A stretch of 64,000 bases of DNA from contig NC_017586.1 of the NCBI RefSeq assembly GCF_000240165.1, positions 5,593,228 through 5,657,227 of the forward strand. Direction: 5' to 3'. A model generated the notes under the pieces. It searched no databases and was not told the DNA's origin. It was given only the letters and a program-made list of their open reading frames with translations. The translations under genes were made by a program, and so were the position numbers. Position 1 is the stretch's first letter. Each line of letters begins with the position of its first letter. The DNA is from Streptantibioticus cattleyicolor NRRL 8057 = DSM 46488. GTDB taxonomy: Bacteria > Actinomycetota > Actinomycetes > Streptomycetales > Streptomycetaceae. Below, in pieces: positions 51,936-59,561 of this stretch.

Positions 51936-53081
51936 ATGGATTGGCAGAGCAGAGCGAACGCGCTCGCGGACCAGGTGACCGACCCCGATTCCCGGTGGCT
52001 CGTCCCCGTCGCCGACGTTCCCCGTCACGAGCTGGTCCCGCGCTGGTGGGAACGGGACGGCTCCGGGGCGTGGGAACTCCGTGACGGGCCGAGCGACCCG
52101 GAGGCGTGGGCGGAAGCGGCCTACGCGGACCGCTCGTTGGTCACCAGGGTGGGCCCGCTCCACGCCGACCAGGCCGAACCCGGCGACCGTCCCGAGGGAC
52201 GGCCCACGTCGTCCGCCACGCTGCCGAGCCTGGTCGTGCGCATGCTGCGGCACGGCCGACTCGGCGACGGACTCTCCCTGCTCGACCTGGGCACGGGGGC
52301 CGGCGGGCTCGCCGCGTACGCCTGTCACCGGCTCGGGGACGCGTGCGTGACGAGTCTGGACATCGACCCCTACCTGGTCAGTGCGGCAGGGGAACGGCTC
52401 GCCGGCATGGGCTTCCACCCGACCCTGATCACCGCGGACGCCACCAAGGAAGTACCCGGAACGTACGACCGCATCGTGTCCACGGTCGCGTTCCCGCCCG
52501 GCCGGGGGCTCCAACCAGTATTGAGAGCACTGGAATTCGGGGGGCGGATCGCCACCACCCTGGCCCGCACTTCCTTCATCGTCACCGGGTGGAAGGACCG
52601 GCACGGGGACGTGGTGGGCCGGGTGGAACGAGAGTGGGCCGGGTTCATGGCAACTCGGTCCGGCGAGGACTACCCGCCCGCTCTTGACGACCTGTTCGCG
52701 CTCGCCCGCGAAGCGGACGGAGAACAGACCAGGACCGGCCGCTACCCCGTGGTGGACGTGGGCAACGCGTGGGAACTCCGGTCCATGCTGGAAGTCACCG
52801 TCCCCGGCATCGAGTCGGACTACGAGACCAGCGGACGGCAACGCACCGCCTACCTCGCGCACCCCGATGGTTCCTGGGCGCGCGCCTCCGCCGAGCGCAC
52901 CGACCCGCCCGAAGTACACCAAAGCGGCCCGCAACGACTCTGGGACGCCCTGGAACGCATCCGCCACCGGCTCAACGCGGAAGGGAGTCTGCCCCTCTAC
53001 GGTGCACACGTCCGCATCACGCCCGACGGGGTAGTCCACCTGTCCCGCGGAAAGTGGCGTGCGTCCATGGGCGCGCGATAG
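51936..53081 (+). CDS. PCMT-like SAM methyltransferase of RiPP (ATP-grasp/FxLD) type
   Basis: This 381-residue methyltransferase has an N-terminal VPVADVPRHELVPRWW and a TSSATLPSLVVRML segment like protein-isoaspartate methyltransferases, SAM motif I LSLLDLGTGAGGLAAYACHRLG (residues 113-134), the acidic strand end VTSLDIDPYLVSAA, and VSTVAFPP. The C-terminal 160 residues are family-specific. This arrangement resembles the methyltransferases of ATP-grasp or FxLD peptide systems, which modify an Asp/Glu of a ribosomal peptide. No ATP-grasp or lanthionine enzyme is present in the window. The target may be the small peptide just upstream. A hairpin follows downstream. Confidence 0.78.
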   Translation: MDWQSRANALADQVTDPDSRWLVPVADVPRHELVPRWWERDGSGAWELRDGPSDPEAWAEAAYADRSLVTRVGPLHADQAEPGDRPEGRPTSSATLPSLVVRMLRHGRLGDGLSLLDLGTGAGGLAAYACHRLGDACVTSLDIDPYLVSAAGERLAGMGFHPTLITADATKEVPGTYDRIVSTVAFPPGRGLQPVLRALEFGGRIATTLARTSFIVTGWKDRHGDVVGRVEREWAGFMATRSGEDYPPALDDLFALAREADGEQTRTGRYPVVDVGNAWELRSMLEVTVPGIESDYETSGRQRTAYLAHPDGSWARASAERTDPPEVHQSGPQRLWDALERIRHRLNAEGSLPLYGAHVRITPDGVVHLSRGKWRASMGAR

Positions 53082-53165
53082 ACCCCGGCACGGACCCCCG
53101 TTCATCCGTGCCGGACCGTGGCACCCCCGACCGGACCAGCCCCGAGCACGGGCAGACGTGCCCAA

Positions 53166-53185
53166 CCTGAGCTGACGGGCTCAGG
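53166..53185 (+). terminator. Hairpin after the methyltransferase
   Basis: CCTGAGC pairs with GCTCAGG across a 6-base loop, about 85 bases past the stop codon. The rest of the 178-base gap before the next gene contains no further gene. Confidence 0.5.
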
Positions 53186-53238
53186 CTCCGGCCCCGGTCC
53201 GCCCCTTCACTGGGGTGCCGCTCCCGTTGGAGCGGTGA

Positions 53239-53251
53239 GGGTGTCACACCC
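53239..53251. promoter_or_regulatory. Short perfect palindrome before the small zinc-type gene pair
   Basis: GGGTGTCACACCC is a perfect inverted repeat centred on one base, about 10 bases before the GTG at 53260. With a one-base loop it cannot form an RNA hairpin, so a dimeric repressor site is more likely. Nothing shows which protein binds. Confidence 0.3.
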
Positions 53252-53259
53252 CCGCCCGT

Positions 53260-53532
53260 GTGCTGTTTTCCCGTGGCACGCGGGCGGGGCTCCCTCTTCT
53301 CCGGCAGCAAGGGACCCCCTGTGCGACAGTGCCCCGCCACGGCCGAACTGCCCCCGCTGATCTACTTCTTGCGATCCTCATCGGACAACCACGAGTCACG
53401 TGGGAACTGCGACTCCGACAGGAACGGCGGCGCGCGGTCGCCCTCGCCACCATGGGCGTGGACTACCCGTACACCTACGAGGGCGCACCCTTCCCGCGCT
53501 CAGCGTTCGCGGCATCGGGGGTGAGCGCATGA
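53260..53532 (+). CDS. Small conserved hypothetical protein
   Basis: The C-terminal part reads WELRLRQERRRAVALATMGVDYPYTYEGAPFPRSAF, a pattern (Y-P-Y-T-Y-x-G-A-P-F-P) I associate with small Streptomyces and phage-borne hypothetical proteins. The start is uncertain: GTG at 53260 gives 90 residues, GTG at 53329 gives 67. The stop overlaps the next ATG by four bases. No function can be given. Confidence 0.55.
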   Translation: MLFSRGTRAGLPLLRQQGTPCATVPRHGRTAPADLLLAILIGQPRVTWELRLRQERRRAVALATMGVDYPYTYEGAPFPRSAFAASGVSA

Positions 53533-53726
53533 CCGCCGAGGAACTGTTCCCCGACGTGCTGTCCGGCCACGTGGCAGTGTGCATCGAGTGCAAGGCTCTG
53601 ACGCGCGCCCCGGTCCCCGTGCGGTGGATCCAGAGCACCAGCGGCCCCGGAACGACCCTCTACGCCTGCCCTGACCACGTCGTGGAACTCGGCGTGGGGC
53701 CGACCCCGGACGACGTGATCCGGTAA
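53529..53726 (+). CDS. Small Cys-containing conserved hypothetical protein
   Basis: This 65-residue protein begins MTAEELFPDVLSGHVAVCIECKALT and has CIEC, then YACPDH, a C-x-x-C plus C-x-x-H set that could bind one zinc ion. The middle reads PVRWIQSTSGPGTTLYACPDH. Coupled to the previous gene by ATGA. Similar proteins occur with small regulators and mobile elements in Streptomyces as I recall. Function unknown. It is the last gene of the island; the right direct repeat begins 72 bases later. Confidence 0.65.
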   Translation: MTAEELFPDVLSGHVAVCIECKALTRAPVPVRWIQSTSGPGTTLYACPDHVVELGVGPTPDDVIR

Positions 53727-53797
53727 CCCCGTGGACCAGCCTCACCAGCCCTGTTCGGCAACCCGCTGAGCGGGGCTTTCGCGCCGGCTCGGCGACG

Positions 53798-54709
53798 TCA
53801 TCCGGCGTCGCCGTGCGGTGCCGTGGGACCGCGGCTGTCACTGGCGCTCCGCCAGAACGCGCGCAGGGCGGTGACGAGCGCTTCGGGCGCGTCTTCCGCG
53901 ATGTGGTGTCCGGAGTCGATCGGGCCGCCGTCCAACCGGTCGCCGGTCCAGTCCCGCCATACGCCGAGCACGTCTCCGTGGAGGTCGGCCATGTCGTCGC
54001 GGGTGGCCCACAGCACCTGCACCGGGCAGGTGATGCGTCGGCCGGCCCGGCGGTCGGTGTCGTCGTGCTCCCGGTCGATGCCGAGGCCGGCGCGGTAGTC
54101 CTCGCACATGGCGTGCACGGTGGCCGGGTCGTGGATGGCGCGTTGGTAGTCCTGGTACGCCTCGGCGCCCATCTGCTCGGGTGTGGCCCTGTACCAGGCG
54201 TCGGGGTCGGCGTTGATGACGCGTTCGGCGGCCTTGTCGGTCTGGCCGAGGAAGAACCAGTGCCACCATCGCGCGGCGAAGACGGCGTCGCAGCGCCGCA
54301 ACGCCTCCCCGATGGGCACGGCGTCCAGCACGGTGAGGGCGGACACGGCCTGCGGGTGGTCCAGGGCGAGGCGGGTGGCCACGTACGCGCCCCGGTCGTG
54401 CCCGACGACCGCGAACCGTTCGTGCCCGAGGCGGCGCATCACCGCCAGGCAGTCGGCCGCCATGGCGCGCTTGGCGTACGGACGGTGCTCCGGATCGGTC
54501 GGGGGCTTGTCGGACCGGCCGTAGCCGCGCAGATCGGGGCAGACCACGGTGCGCCCGGACGCGGCCAGCAGCGGGGCGACGCGGTGCCAGGTCACGTGCG
54601 TGCGCGGGTGACCGTGCAGCAGCAACACCGCCGGTCCGTCGCCGCCGCGACGCACCCTCAGGTGGGCGCCGTCCCCCTCGCACCGCGTCAACGCGAAGCC
54701 GTCGAACAC
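53798..54709 (-). CDS. Alpha/beta hydrolase, fluoroacetate-dehalogenase-like
   Basis: This 303-residue hydrolase has the oxyanion HGHP (32-35), nucleophile Asp105 in VVGHDRGAY, the WHWFFLGQ segment whose His-Trp pair binds halide in fluoroacetate dehalogenase, and the C-terminal SGHHIAEDAP with the catalytic His. The dehalogenase carboxylate clamp has Arg at HDRGGR; here the second Arg is replaced (HDRGAY), so activity on fluoroacetate is doubtful. An epoxide hydrolase or other haloacid enzyme is possible. The 3' end is the right copy of the 32-bp repeat flanking the island, so insertion occurred at this gene's end without disrupting it. Confidence 0.87.
   Translation of the reverse strand: MFDGFALTRCEGDGAHLRVRRGGDGPAVLLLHGHPRTHVTWHRVAPLLAASGRTVVCPDLRGYGRSDKPPTDPEHRPYAKRAMAADCLAVMRRLGHERFAVVGHDRGAYVATRLALDHPQAVSALTVLDAVPIGEALRRCDAVFAARWWHWFFLGQTDKAAERVINADPDAWYRATPEQMGAEAYQDYQRAIHDPATVHAMCEDYRAGLGIDREHDDTDRRAGRRITCPVQVLWATRDDMADLHGDVLGVWRDWTGDRLDGGPIDSGHHIAEDAPEALVTALRAFWRSASDSRGPTAPHGDAG
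53799..53830. repeat. Island-flanking direct repeat, right copy
   Basis: This is identical to 49938-49969. It encodes the last ten residues and the stop of the alpha/beta hydrolase, which suggests that this was the target sequence and that the left copy is the duplicate or displaced end. Confidence 0.8.
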
Positions 54710-54895
54710 GTGGCCTCCTTGCCCCGGACGTCGTGACCCACGTGCCCTGGTACCCGTTCCACGCGTCCGTACCCGGTCGACGGGCGGGTGCCGGTGGTGA
54801 CGCGGTGGCCGGCCCCCCGTGCGTTCCCGGCGAGGCCGGCCACCGCGGCGAACGCGACCGCCCGCGGGCAGGCGGTCCCGTTCACAAGGTGCCGC

Positions 54896-55345
54896 TTACG
54901 GCGCGGTGATCTCACGCTTCAGCTTCGAACTCCAGGGACACCACGTCGAATTGGGCAGGAGCGCACCGCCGACCTCGCTCAGGTGGTCGTTGACGTAGGC
55001 GATGCTCGCGTCGCACACCTCCACGGCCATGCTGAAGAACTTCACCGAGTCAGGGGCGAGTTGGTACTTCCAGGGCTTGTTGTACGGGGCCGGCGTCTTG
55101 ACGACGGTGCCCATGACGCCGACGTTCTCCTTGTCCACCCCGCTGATGATGTCGCGGGCCTGCTTGATTCTGGCGGGGTCGGTGAGCTGGAAGACGAAGG
55201 TGTCCTTGCCGTCGGTGAACTCGAAGTAGGCCGCGGGACGGGTGCCCGCTCCACCGCTCTGCGCCGCCTGCGCGGGCTGGGCCACGGCCAGGGCGAACAT
55301 CGAGACCGCCGCGAGGCTGCCGACCTTGGTGATGGTACGTCGCAT
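54896..55345 (-). CDS. Secreted BP74-like protein
   Basis: This 149-residue protein has a signal peptide (MRRTITKVGSLAAVSMFALA, cleavage after AQAA). The mature domain, YFEFTDGKDTFVFQLTDPARIKQARDII ... GTVVKTPAPYNKPWKYQLAPDSVKFFSMAVEVCDASIAYVNDHL ... STWCPWSSKL, matches the BP74 family, often annotated as calmodulin-binding in Streptomyces. Two Cys (VEVCDAS and TWCPWSS) probably form a disulfide. The signal shows export; the function is unknown. AGGAGG lies ahead of the ATG. The promoter must be in the 519-base gap upstream. Confidence 0.8.
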   Translation of the reverse strand: MRRTITKVGSLAAVSMFALAVAQPAQAAQSGGAGTRPAAYFEFTDGKDTFVFQLTDPARIKQARDIISGVDKENVGVMGTVVKTPAPYNKPWKYQLAPDSVKFFSMAVEVCDASIAYVNDHLSEVGGALLPNSTWCPWSSKLKREITAP

Positions 55346-55864
55346 GGTTCAGACCTCCTGTGCTCCTCGGGTCACTTCCGCGCCCGTCTGCGGCAAACGT
55401 AGGTGAGAAACCAAAGAGACGGCATATCACTGGAAAAGATTGCCCCAAAGAACCCTCCAGGGCTTCCCAATGTGCCTTGACGGGCGGCTACTTGGCGGGT
55501 CGCGGAGGGCAGCCCTCTCTGGCCGTACGAGGGGTCGCCTTGTCGTGCACCCCCGGATAGCCGCCCTTCGGAGGGGTAGGCGGATGTCCTCACCGCGCGG
55601 GGGAGGAGGAATGGGGATGTGCCGCACACCCGATCGGGCGGAATCGCCCCAGATCTCGCGATGGCGGGGTAGGCGACTTCAGGTGAGGACCGACCACCGG
55701 GGAGGACTGTTGCCGTTTGACAATAATAGCCGTGAGGCAACAAAGTTGGCCGTGACGGACGTACGCGGGGAAGGGCCTGGAATGCTCCGGTGGACGGAGA
55801 CCCCTCCGCGTGCGGGCCGCGATCGTCGGCGGGCGACGATCGCGCGGGGATCGCGAACGGCGGT
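55346..55864. other. Long intergenic stretch with an AT-rich island and inverted repeat
   Basis: I see no gene on either strand. An AT-rich core at 55715-55731 (TTGACAATAATAGCC) is enclosed by a 6-bp inverted repeat, GTTGCC at 55709-55714 and GGCAAC at 55736-55741. Within it GACAATAATAGCC matches 9 of 13 positions of the perfect AGCAATAATTGCT found before rsbR, so the same MarR-type protein may bind both. The BP74 promoter is probably in this region on the minus strand. Confidence 0.5.
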
Positions 55865-56350
55865 TCAGGCGGTCCGGCTCCCCACGCCCGGCGCGTCATC
55901 GTGTATCTGCGTCGCCGCTGTGGCGCAGAACGCCTCCAGGCCCTCCAGGAGCGCGACGCGCTTGGCGGCGGGCATGTCCGCCAGTACCTTCCGCAACTCC
56001 TTCTCCCTGCGGACGCGCAGGTCGGCGAGGAAGGCCCGGCCCCGGCCGCTGAGGTGCAGCCGCACCTCGCGCCGCTGCTCCGGGCTGGTCACCCGCTCGA
56101 CGAAGCCGGCGGCCACGAGCCGGTCGCACAGCCGGCTGGTGGACGGTGGGGTGGAGGCCAGGTGCTCGGCGAGCGTGCGCAGGTTGATGCCGTCGTGGTG
56201 TTCCAGGATGTGCAGCACGCGCAGCTGGGACGCGGAGGTGGGTGCGGTGGAGGCCCGGCCCCACACGACTTCCAGCAGCTCGGCGGCCGTGGTGGTCACA
56301 CGTGCGACCTCTTCGGGCTCGGGGCGGCGGCGGAAAGCAGTCACGATCAC
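55865..56350 (-). CDS. MarR-family regulator (left flank of the stressosome locus)
   Basis: This 161-residue winged-helix regulator has the MarR core LRTLAEHLASTPPSTSRLCDRLVAAGFVERVTSPEQRREVRLHLSGRGRAFL, with N- and C-terminal dimerisation helices. It is paralogous to the MarR at 62453-62959 (shared SRLCDRL-x-AAG-x-x-ERV and RREV-x-L-x-L-(S/T)-G). It is divergent from the PP2C gene at 56489 and probably controls the locus. A single Cys near the C-terminus (EAFCATAAT) could serve in redox sensing, as in some MarR proteins; that is speculation. Confidence 0.88.
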   Translation of the reverse strand: MIVTAFRRRPEPEEVARVTTTAAELLEVVWGRASTAPTSASQLRVLHILEHHDGINLRTLAEHLASTPPSTSRLCDRLVAAGFVERVTSPEQRREVRLHLSGRGRAFLADLRVRREKELRKVLADMPAAKRVALLEGLEAFCATAATQIHDDAPGVGSRTA

Positions 56351-56488
56351 ACTCTCGCAGGCACTGGGGTGGCTGCCAGCGTACTAGGCGCATGCGCCGG
56401 CCACAGGTGCTTCGGGTGACCGACGTGGCACAAGCAAGGGTTTGACCTGGTAGGGGACGTCTGTCCGTTTATCTGGCGAAAGATTGAT

Positions 56489-57670
56489 ATGTTTCATAAT
56501 GTGAACAGATTCGAGGCCGCTGAACGCGCTCTGCGCACGGCGGCCCCCCACGAGTTGCTCGACGCCGTCCGGGCCGTACTGGTCGAGCGGTACGGCGCCA
56601 AGGAGGTCGAGCTGTTCATGGCCGACTACGGCCTGGCGGTGCTGCAACCGGTCTCGGAGCTGCCGCACACGCTGGATCCGGTGTCGGTGCACAACAGCCC
56701 GGCCGGCCGGGCCTTCGGGTCGCAGGAGCCGTACTGCGAGGACCTGCGGACGGGGGCGCGGCTGCATCTGCCGGTCAGCGTGCGCGGCGACCGGCTCGGG
56801 GTGCTGTCCGTCACGCTGCCCGACAGGGACGCCGCCCGGGACTGCGCGTCGGAACTGGCCCAGATCGCCGACGTGCTGGGCCACGAGGTGGTCGTCGCCG
56901 AACGCGACACCGACCTGTACCTCCAGGCGCGGCGCAAGGGGCGGCTCACGCTGGCCGCCGAGATGCAATGGCAGCTTCTGCCCGGCCGCTCCTGCTCGCG
57001 CCCCGAGTACGACCTCGGGGCCCAACTGGAGCCCGCCTACGCCATCTTCGGTGACAACTTCGACTGGTCGGCCACCGCCGACCGCCTGATGCTGTACGTC
57101 ACCAACGGCATGGGCGAGGGCATAGAGGCCTCCTTGCTGACGAACCTGGCCATCAACGCGCTGCGCAACGCCCGGCGCGCCGGTATCTCCATCGCCGACC
57201 AGGCGGCCCTGGCCGACCAGGCGGTCTACGCGCACTACCAGGGGCGCTGCTACCTGTCGGTCCTGATGTTCGACTTCGACCTGGCCACCGGACGGGCGAG
57301 CGTGGTGGACGCCGGCTCCCCGCAACTGCTGCGGATGCGGGACGGCGTCGTGGAGCGGATCACCTTCGACGCCCAGTTGCCGCTGGGGATGTTCGAGGAG
57401 ACCGACTACGTGGCGCAGGACTTCCAGGCCGAGCCCGGCGACCGGCTGGTCTTCGTCAGCGACGGCGTCCACGCGGTGGCCTCCCCGAAGGGCGAGGCGT
57501 ACGGGGAAGCGGCGCTCGCGCGGGCCATCCAGTCCACCCGCCTGCTGCCCGCCGCGGAGGTTCCGCGTGCCATCCTGCGGGAGTTGACCGGCCACCGCGG
57601 CGAGGCGCTGCCCGCCGATGACGCCCTGATCGTGTGCCTGGACTGGCGTGGCAGGCCGCTCGGCCACTGA
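56489..57670 (+). CDS. PP2C/SpoIIE-family protein with altered metal site
   Basis: This 393-residue protein has a GAF-like N-terminal half (ELLDAVRAVLVERYGAKEVELFMADYGLAVLQPV ... LHLPVSVRGDRLGVLSVTLP) and a PP2C/SpoIIE domain (AEMQWQLLPGRSC onward). The first metal motif is FGDNFDWS where active enzymes have GGDWYD, keeping both Asp. The second, normally GDVxGHG, is TNGMGEG, so its Asp is Asn. Later FVSDGVHAV and LPADDALIVCL retain Asp. Activity may be reduced or lost, leaving a regulatory pseudophosphatase. It lies between the MarR gene and rsbR, on the same strand as the stressosome operon. The ATG lacks a strong ribosome site. Confidence 0.83.
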   Translation: MFHNVNRFEAAERALRTAAPHELLDAVRAVLVERYGAKEVELFMADYGLAVLQPVSELPHTLDPVSVHNSPAGRAFGSQEPYCEDLRTGARLHLPVSVRGDRLGVLSVTLPDRDAARDCASELAQIADVLGHEVVVAERDTDLYLQARRKGRLTLAAEMQWQLLPGRSCSRPEYDLGAQLEPAYAIFGDNFDWSATADRLMLYVTNGMGEGIEASLLTNLAINALRNARRAGISIADQAALADQAVYAHYQGRCYLSVLMFDFDLATGRASVVDAGSPQLLRMRDGVVERITFDAQLPLGMFEETDYVAQDFQAEPGDRLVFVSDGVHAVASPKGEAYGEAALARAIQSTRLLPAAEVPRAILRELTGHRGEALPADDALIVCLDWRGRPLGH

Positions 57671-57734
57671 CCGGGGTTTGCGGTGATTGTGGCGATCGCG
57701 TGTTGTTCCGCCCATCCCCCTCGCGTTAACGTTT

Positions 57735-57761
57735 GCCATGTAGCAATAATTGCTTGATGGC
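57735..57761. promoter_or_regulatory. 27-bp palindromic operator upstream of rsbR
   Basis: GCCAT, two unpaired bases, AGCAAT, a central A, ATTGCT, two unpaired bases, ATGGC: 11 of 13 positions per arm are symmetrical. It is AT-rich amid GC-rich DNA and lies 42-68 bases before the rsbR start, a typical MarR-dimer operator. Two MarR genes flank the locus. Confidence 0.7.
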
Positions 57762-57802
57762 TTGCCACCCGGTGGGCCGACGGGCCTCGCGGCAGGGAGA
57801 CG

Positions 57803-58702
57803 ATGCAGGTGGCGGAGGAGCACGACATGGCCCCGGAGGTCGCGCGGGAACTGGGAGGCTTTCTGGAACAGCGCCGGGAGCAGATCGCCCAGCGGTGGGC
57901 GGACACCGCCCTGTTCCGTACGGTCTTCACCGTGTCCCGCGACGAGGCGGTGGAGGCGTGCAAGGCCGTGGTCGACGCCCTGGCGGTCGTGGCCCGCTCC
58001 GGACGGCTGGAGGACACCGAGGCGCCGGGCTTCGGCGCCGTGCGGGAACAGCTCGGCCGGATGGCCGCCTCCCGCGCCCAGGCCGGGTTCAGCACCTCCC
58101 AGGTCGCCGGCGAGGTCGCCCGCCTGCGGGAGCCGGCCACCGCTTTGCTGCGCGCCGAGTTCGACGACCCGTCCGGCGAGCCCGCGCACGCCTGCGCTCT
58201 CGCGCTCACGACGCTTCTCGGCACACTCCGCCTGGTCGTCATGGAGACCACCGTCAGCTCCGGTGAGGAACTGATCGCCCGGCAGCGCCAGCAGCTGCTG
58301 GAGGTGGCCACCCCGGTCATCAAGCTGTGGGAGAACATCGTCGCCGTACCGCTCATCGGCACCCTGGACAGCGCCCGCAGCCAGGTCGTGATGGAGAACC
58401 TGCTGGAGGCGATCGTGGACGAGCGGGCGCGGTACGCCATTCTCGACATCACCGGGGTCCCCACCGTCGACTCGCTCGTGGCGCAGCACCTGATGAAGAC
58501 GGTCGCCGCGGCCCGGCTGATGGGCGCCGAGTGCATCGTCTCCGGGATCCGGCCGGCGATCGCGCAGACCATCGTCCACCTCGGCATCGACCTGGGGACG
58601 ATCGTCACGCGAGCCGGTCTCGCCGACGCCCTGGCGTACGCGCTCGCCCAGCAGGGCATCGCCGTCTCCAACCGCCCGGCGGCGGGAGCGAGTTCGCGGT
58701 GA
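57803..58702 (+). CDS. Stressosome scaffold protein RsbR-like (STAS domain)
   Basis: This 299-residue protein has a helical N-terminal sensor half (LGGFLEQRREQIAQRWADTALFR ... AGFSTSQVAGEVARL, an RsbRD_N-like region) and a C-terminal STAS domain (ATPVIKLWENIVAVPLIGTLDSARSQ; ILDITGVPTVDSLVAQHL; GIRPAIAQTIVHLGIDL). The conserved Thr/Ser sites for RsbT phosphorylation lie in DITGVPTVDS. The ATG at 57803 follows GGGAG. With RsbS and RsbT, coupled directly downstream, it would form the stressosome core that holds RsbT until stress. Confidence 0.9.
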   Translation: MQVAEEHDMAPEVARELGGFLEQRREQIAQRWADTALFRTVFTVSRDEAVEACKAVVDALAVVARSGRLEDTEAPGFGAVREQLGRMAASRAQAGFSTSQVAGEVARLREPATALLRAEFDDPSGEPAHACALALTTLLGTLRLVVMETTVSSGEELIARQRQQLLEVATPVIKLWENIVAVPLIGTLDSARSQVVMENLLEAIVDERARYAILDITGVPTVDSLVAQHLMKTVAAARLMGAECIVSGIRPAIAQTIVHLGIDLGTIVTRAGLADALAYALAQQGIAVSNRPAAGASSR

Positions 58703-59118
58703 CCGCGTCCTCCGCCACCACCGCGAACCCGGTGCCGGTCCTGGCACTGGGCGACGTCCTGCTGGTGACCCTGCAAGGAGAACCGCACGACGGGGCGGCC
58801 GAACAACTGCACCACGACATCTCCCACCGCATCGCCCACAGCCCGGTGCCGGTGGGCGGTGTCGTGATCGACATCTCCGGTGTGGAGATCGTCGACTCCT
58901 TCCTCGGCCGGATCCTGGCCGAGATCGCCGCGACCGCCCGCCTGCTGGCCACCCGGACGGTGCTGGCCGGGATGCGTCCGGCGGTGGCCATCACCCTGGT
59001 CGAGCTGGGGCTCACCCTGCCCGGACTGGACACCGCCCTGGACGTCGGCAGGGCTCTGGCCCTGCTGGGCCGCGCCCCCGCGGCACCCTCACCCGCCCAC
59101 CCGGAAGAGGGTGCGTGA
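58699..59118 (+). CDS. rsbS: Stressosome protein RsbS-like (STAS domain)
   Basis: This 139-residue single STAS-domain protein has the RsbS phosphorylation motif VVIDISGVEIVDSFLGRILAEI (Ser67 in VDSF) and GMRPAVAITLVELGL, nearly as in Bacillus subtilis. The GTG start overlaps the rsbR stop (GTGA). It is phosphorylated by RsbT upon stress, releasing RsbT to activate a PP2C phosphatase. The C-terminal tail (APAAPSPAHPEE) is non-conserved. Confidence 0.93.
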   Translation: MTASSATTANPVPVLALGDVLLVTLQGEPHDGAAEQLHHDISHRIAHSPVPVGGVVIDISGVEIVDSFLGRILAEIAATARLLATRTVLAGMRPAVAITLVELGLTLPGLDTALDVGRALALLGRAPAAPSPAHPEEGA

Positions 59119-59561
59119 TGCATGCCCCACTCGCCCCGACCACGCGCCTGCCCATCGGCTCGGACGCCGACCTCGCCTGGGTACGCAGACAGGTACGCCA
59201 GGCCGCTGCCGACATCGGCTTCCGGCTGGTCCAGCAGACCAAGCTGGTCACCGCCGCCAGCGAACTCGCCCGCAACACGCTGGTGCACGGCGGCGGCGGG
59301 CATGTGGAGATGACGCTCCTGCGGGACGGGGGCGCCCGCGGCGTGCGGCTGTCCTTCATCGACTCCGGCCCCGGCATCCGGGACGTCGAGCTGGCCATGA
59401 CCGACGGCTACACCACCGGCGGCGGCCTCGGCCTGGGACTGAGCGGGGCCAAGCGGCTCGTGCGGGAACTCGTCGTCGACAGCCGTCCGGGCCAGGGCAC
59501 CACCGTCACCGTCACCGACTGGGCCACCGGCCTGCCCACGCCGCGCACAGGTGCGCCATGA
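59118..59561 (+). CDS. rsbT: Anti-sigma-type serine kinase RsbT-like
   Basis: This 147-residue GHKL kinase has the N box ASELARNTLVHGGGG, G1 FIDSGPGIRDVELAMTDGYTTGGGLGLGLSGAKRLV (G2 merged) and a final beta strand with RPGQGTTVTV. These match RsbT, which phosphorylates RsbR and RsbS and then stimulates RsbU-type phosphatases. The ATG at 59118 overlaps the rsbS stop by one base (a GTG at 59115 is the alternative). It is followed by an ATGA-coupled kinase/phosphatase fusion. Confidence 0.93.
   Translation: MHAPLAPTTRLPIGSDADLAWVRRQVRQAAADIGFRLVQQTKLVTAASELARNTLVHGGGGHVEMTLLRDGGARGVRLSFIDSGPGIRDVELAMTDGYTTGGGLGLGLSGAKRLVRELVVDSRPGQGTTVTVTDWATGLPTPRTGAP

Noticed and set aside
55372-55899. 175-codon minus-strand frame in the long gap
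   Set aside because: No recognisable domain, mixed codon use, and it overlaps the MarR coding end; treated as chance.
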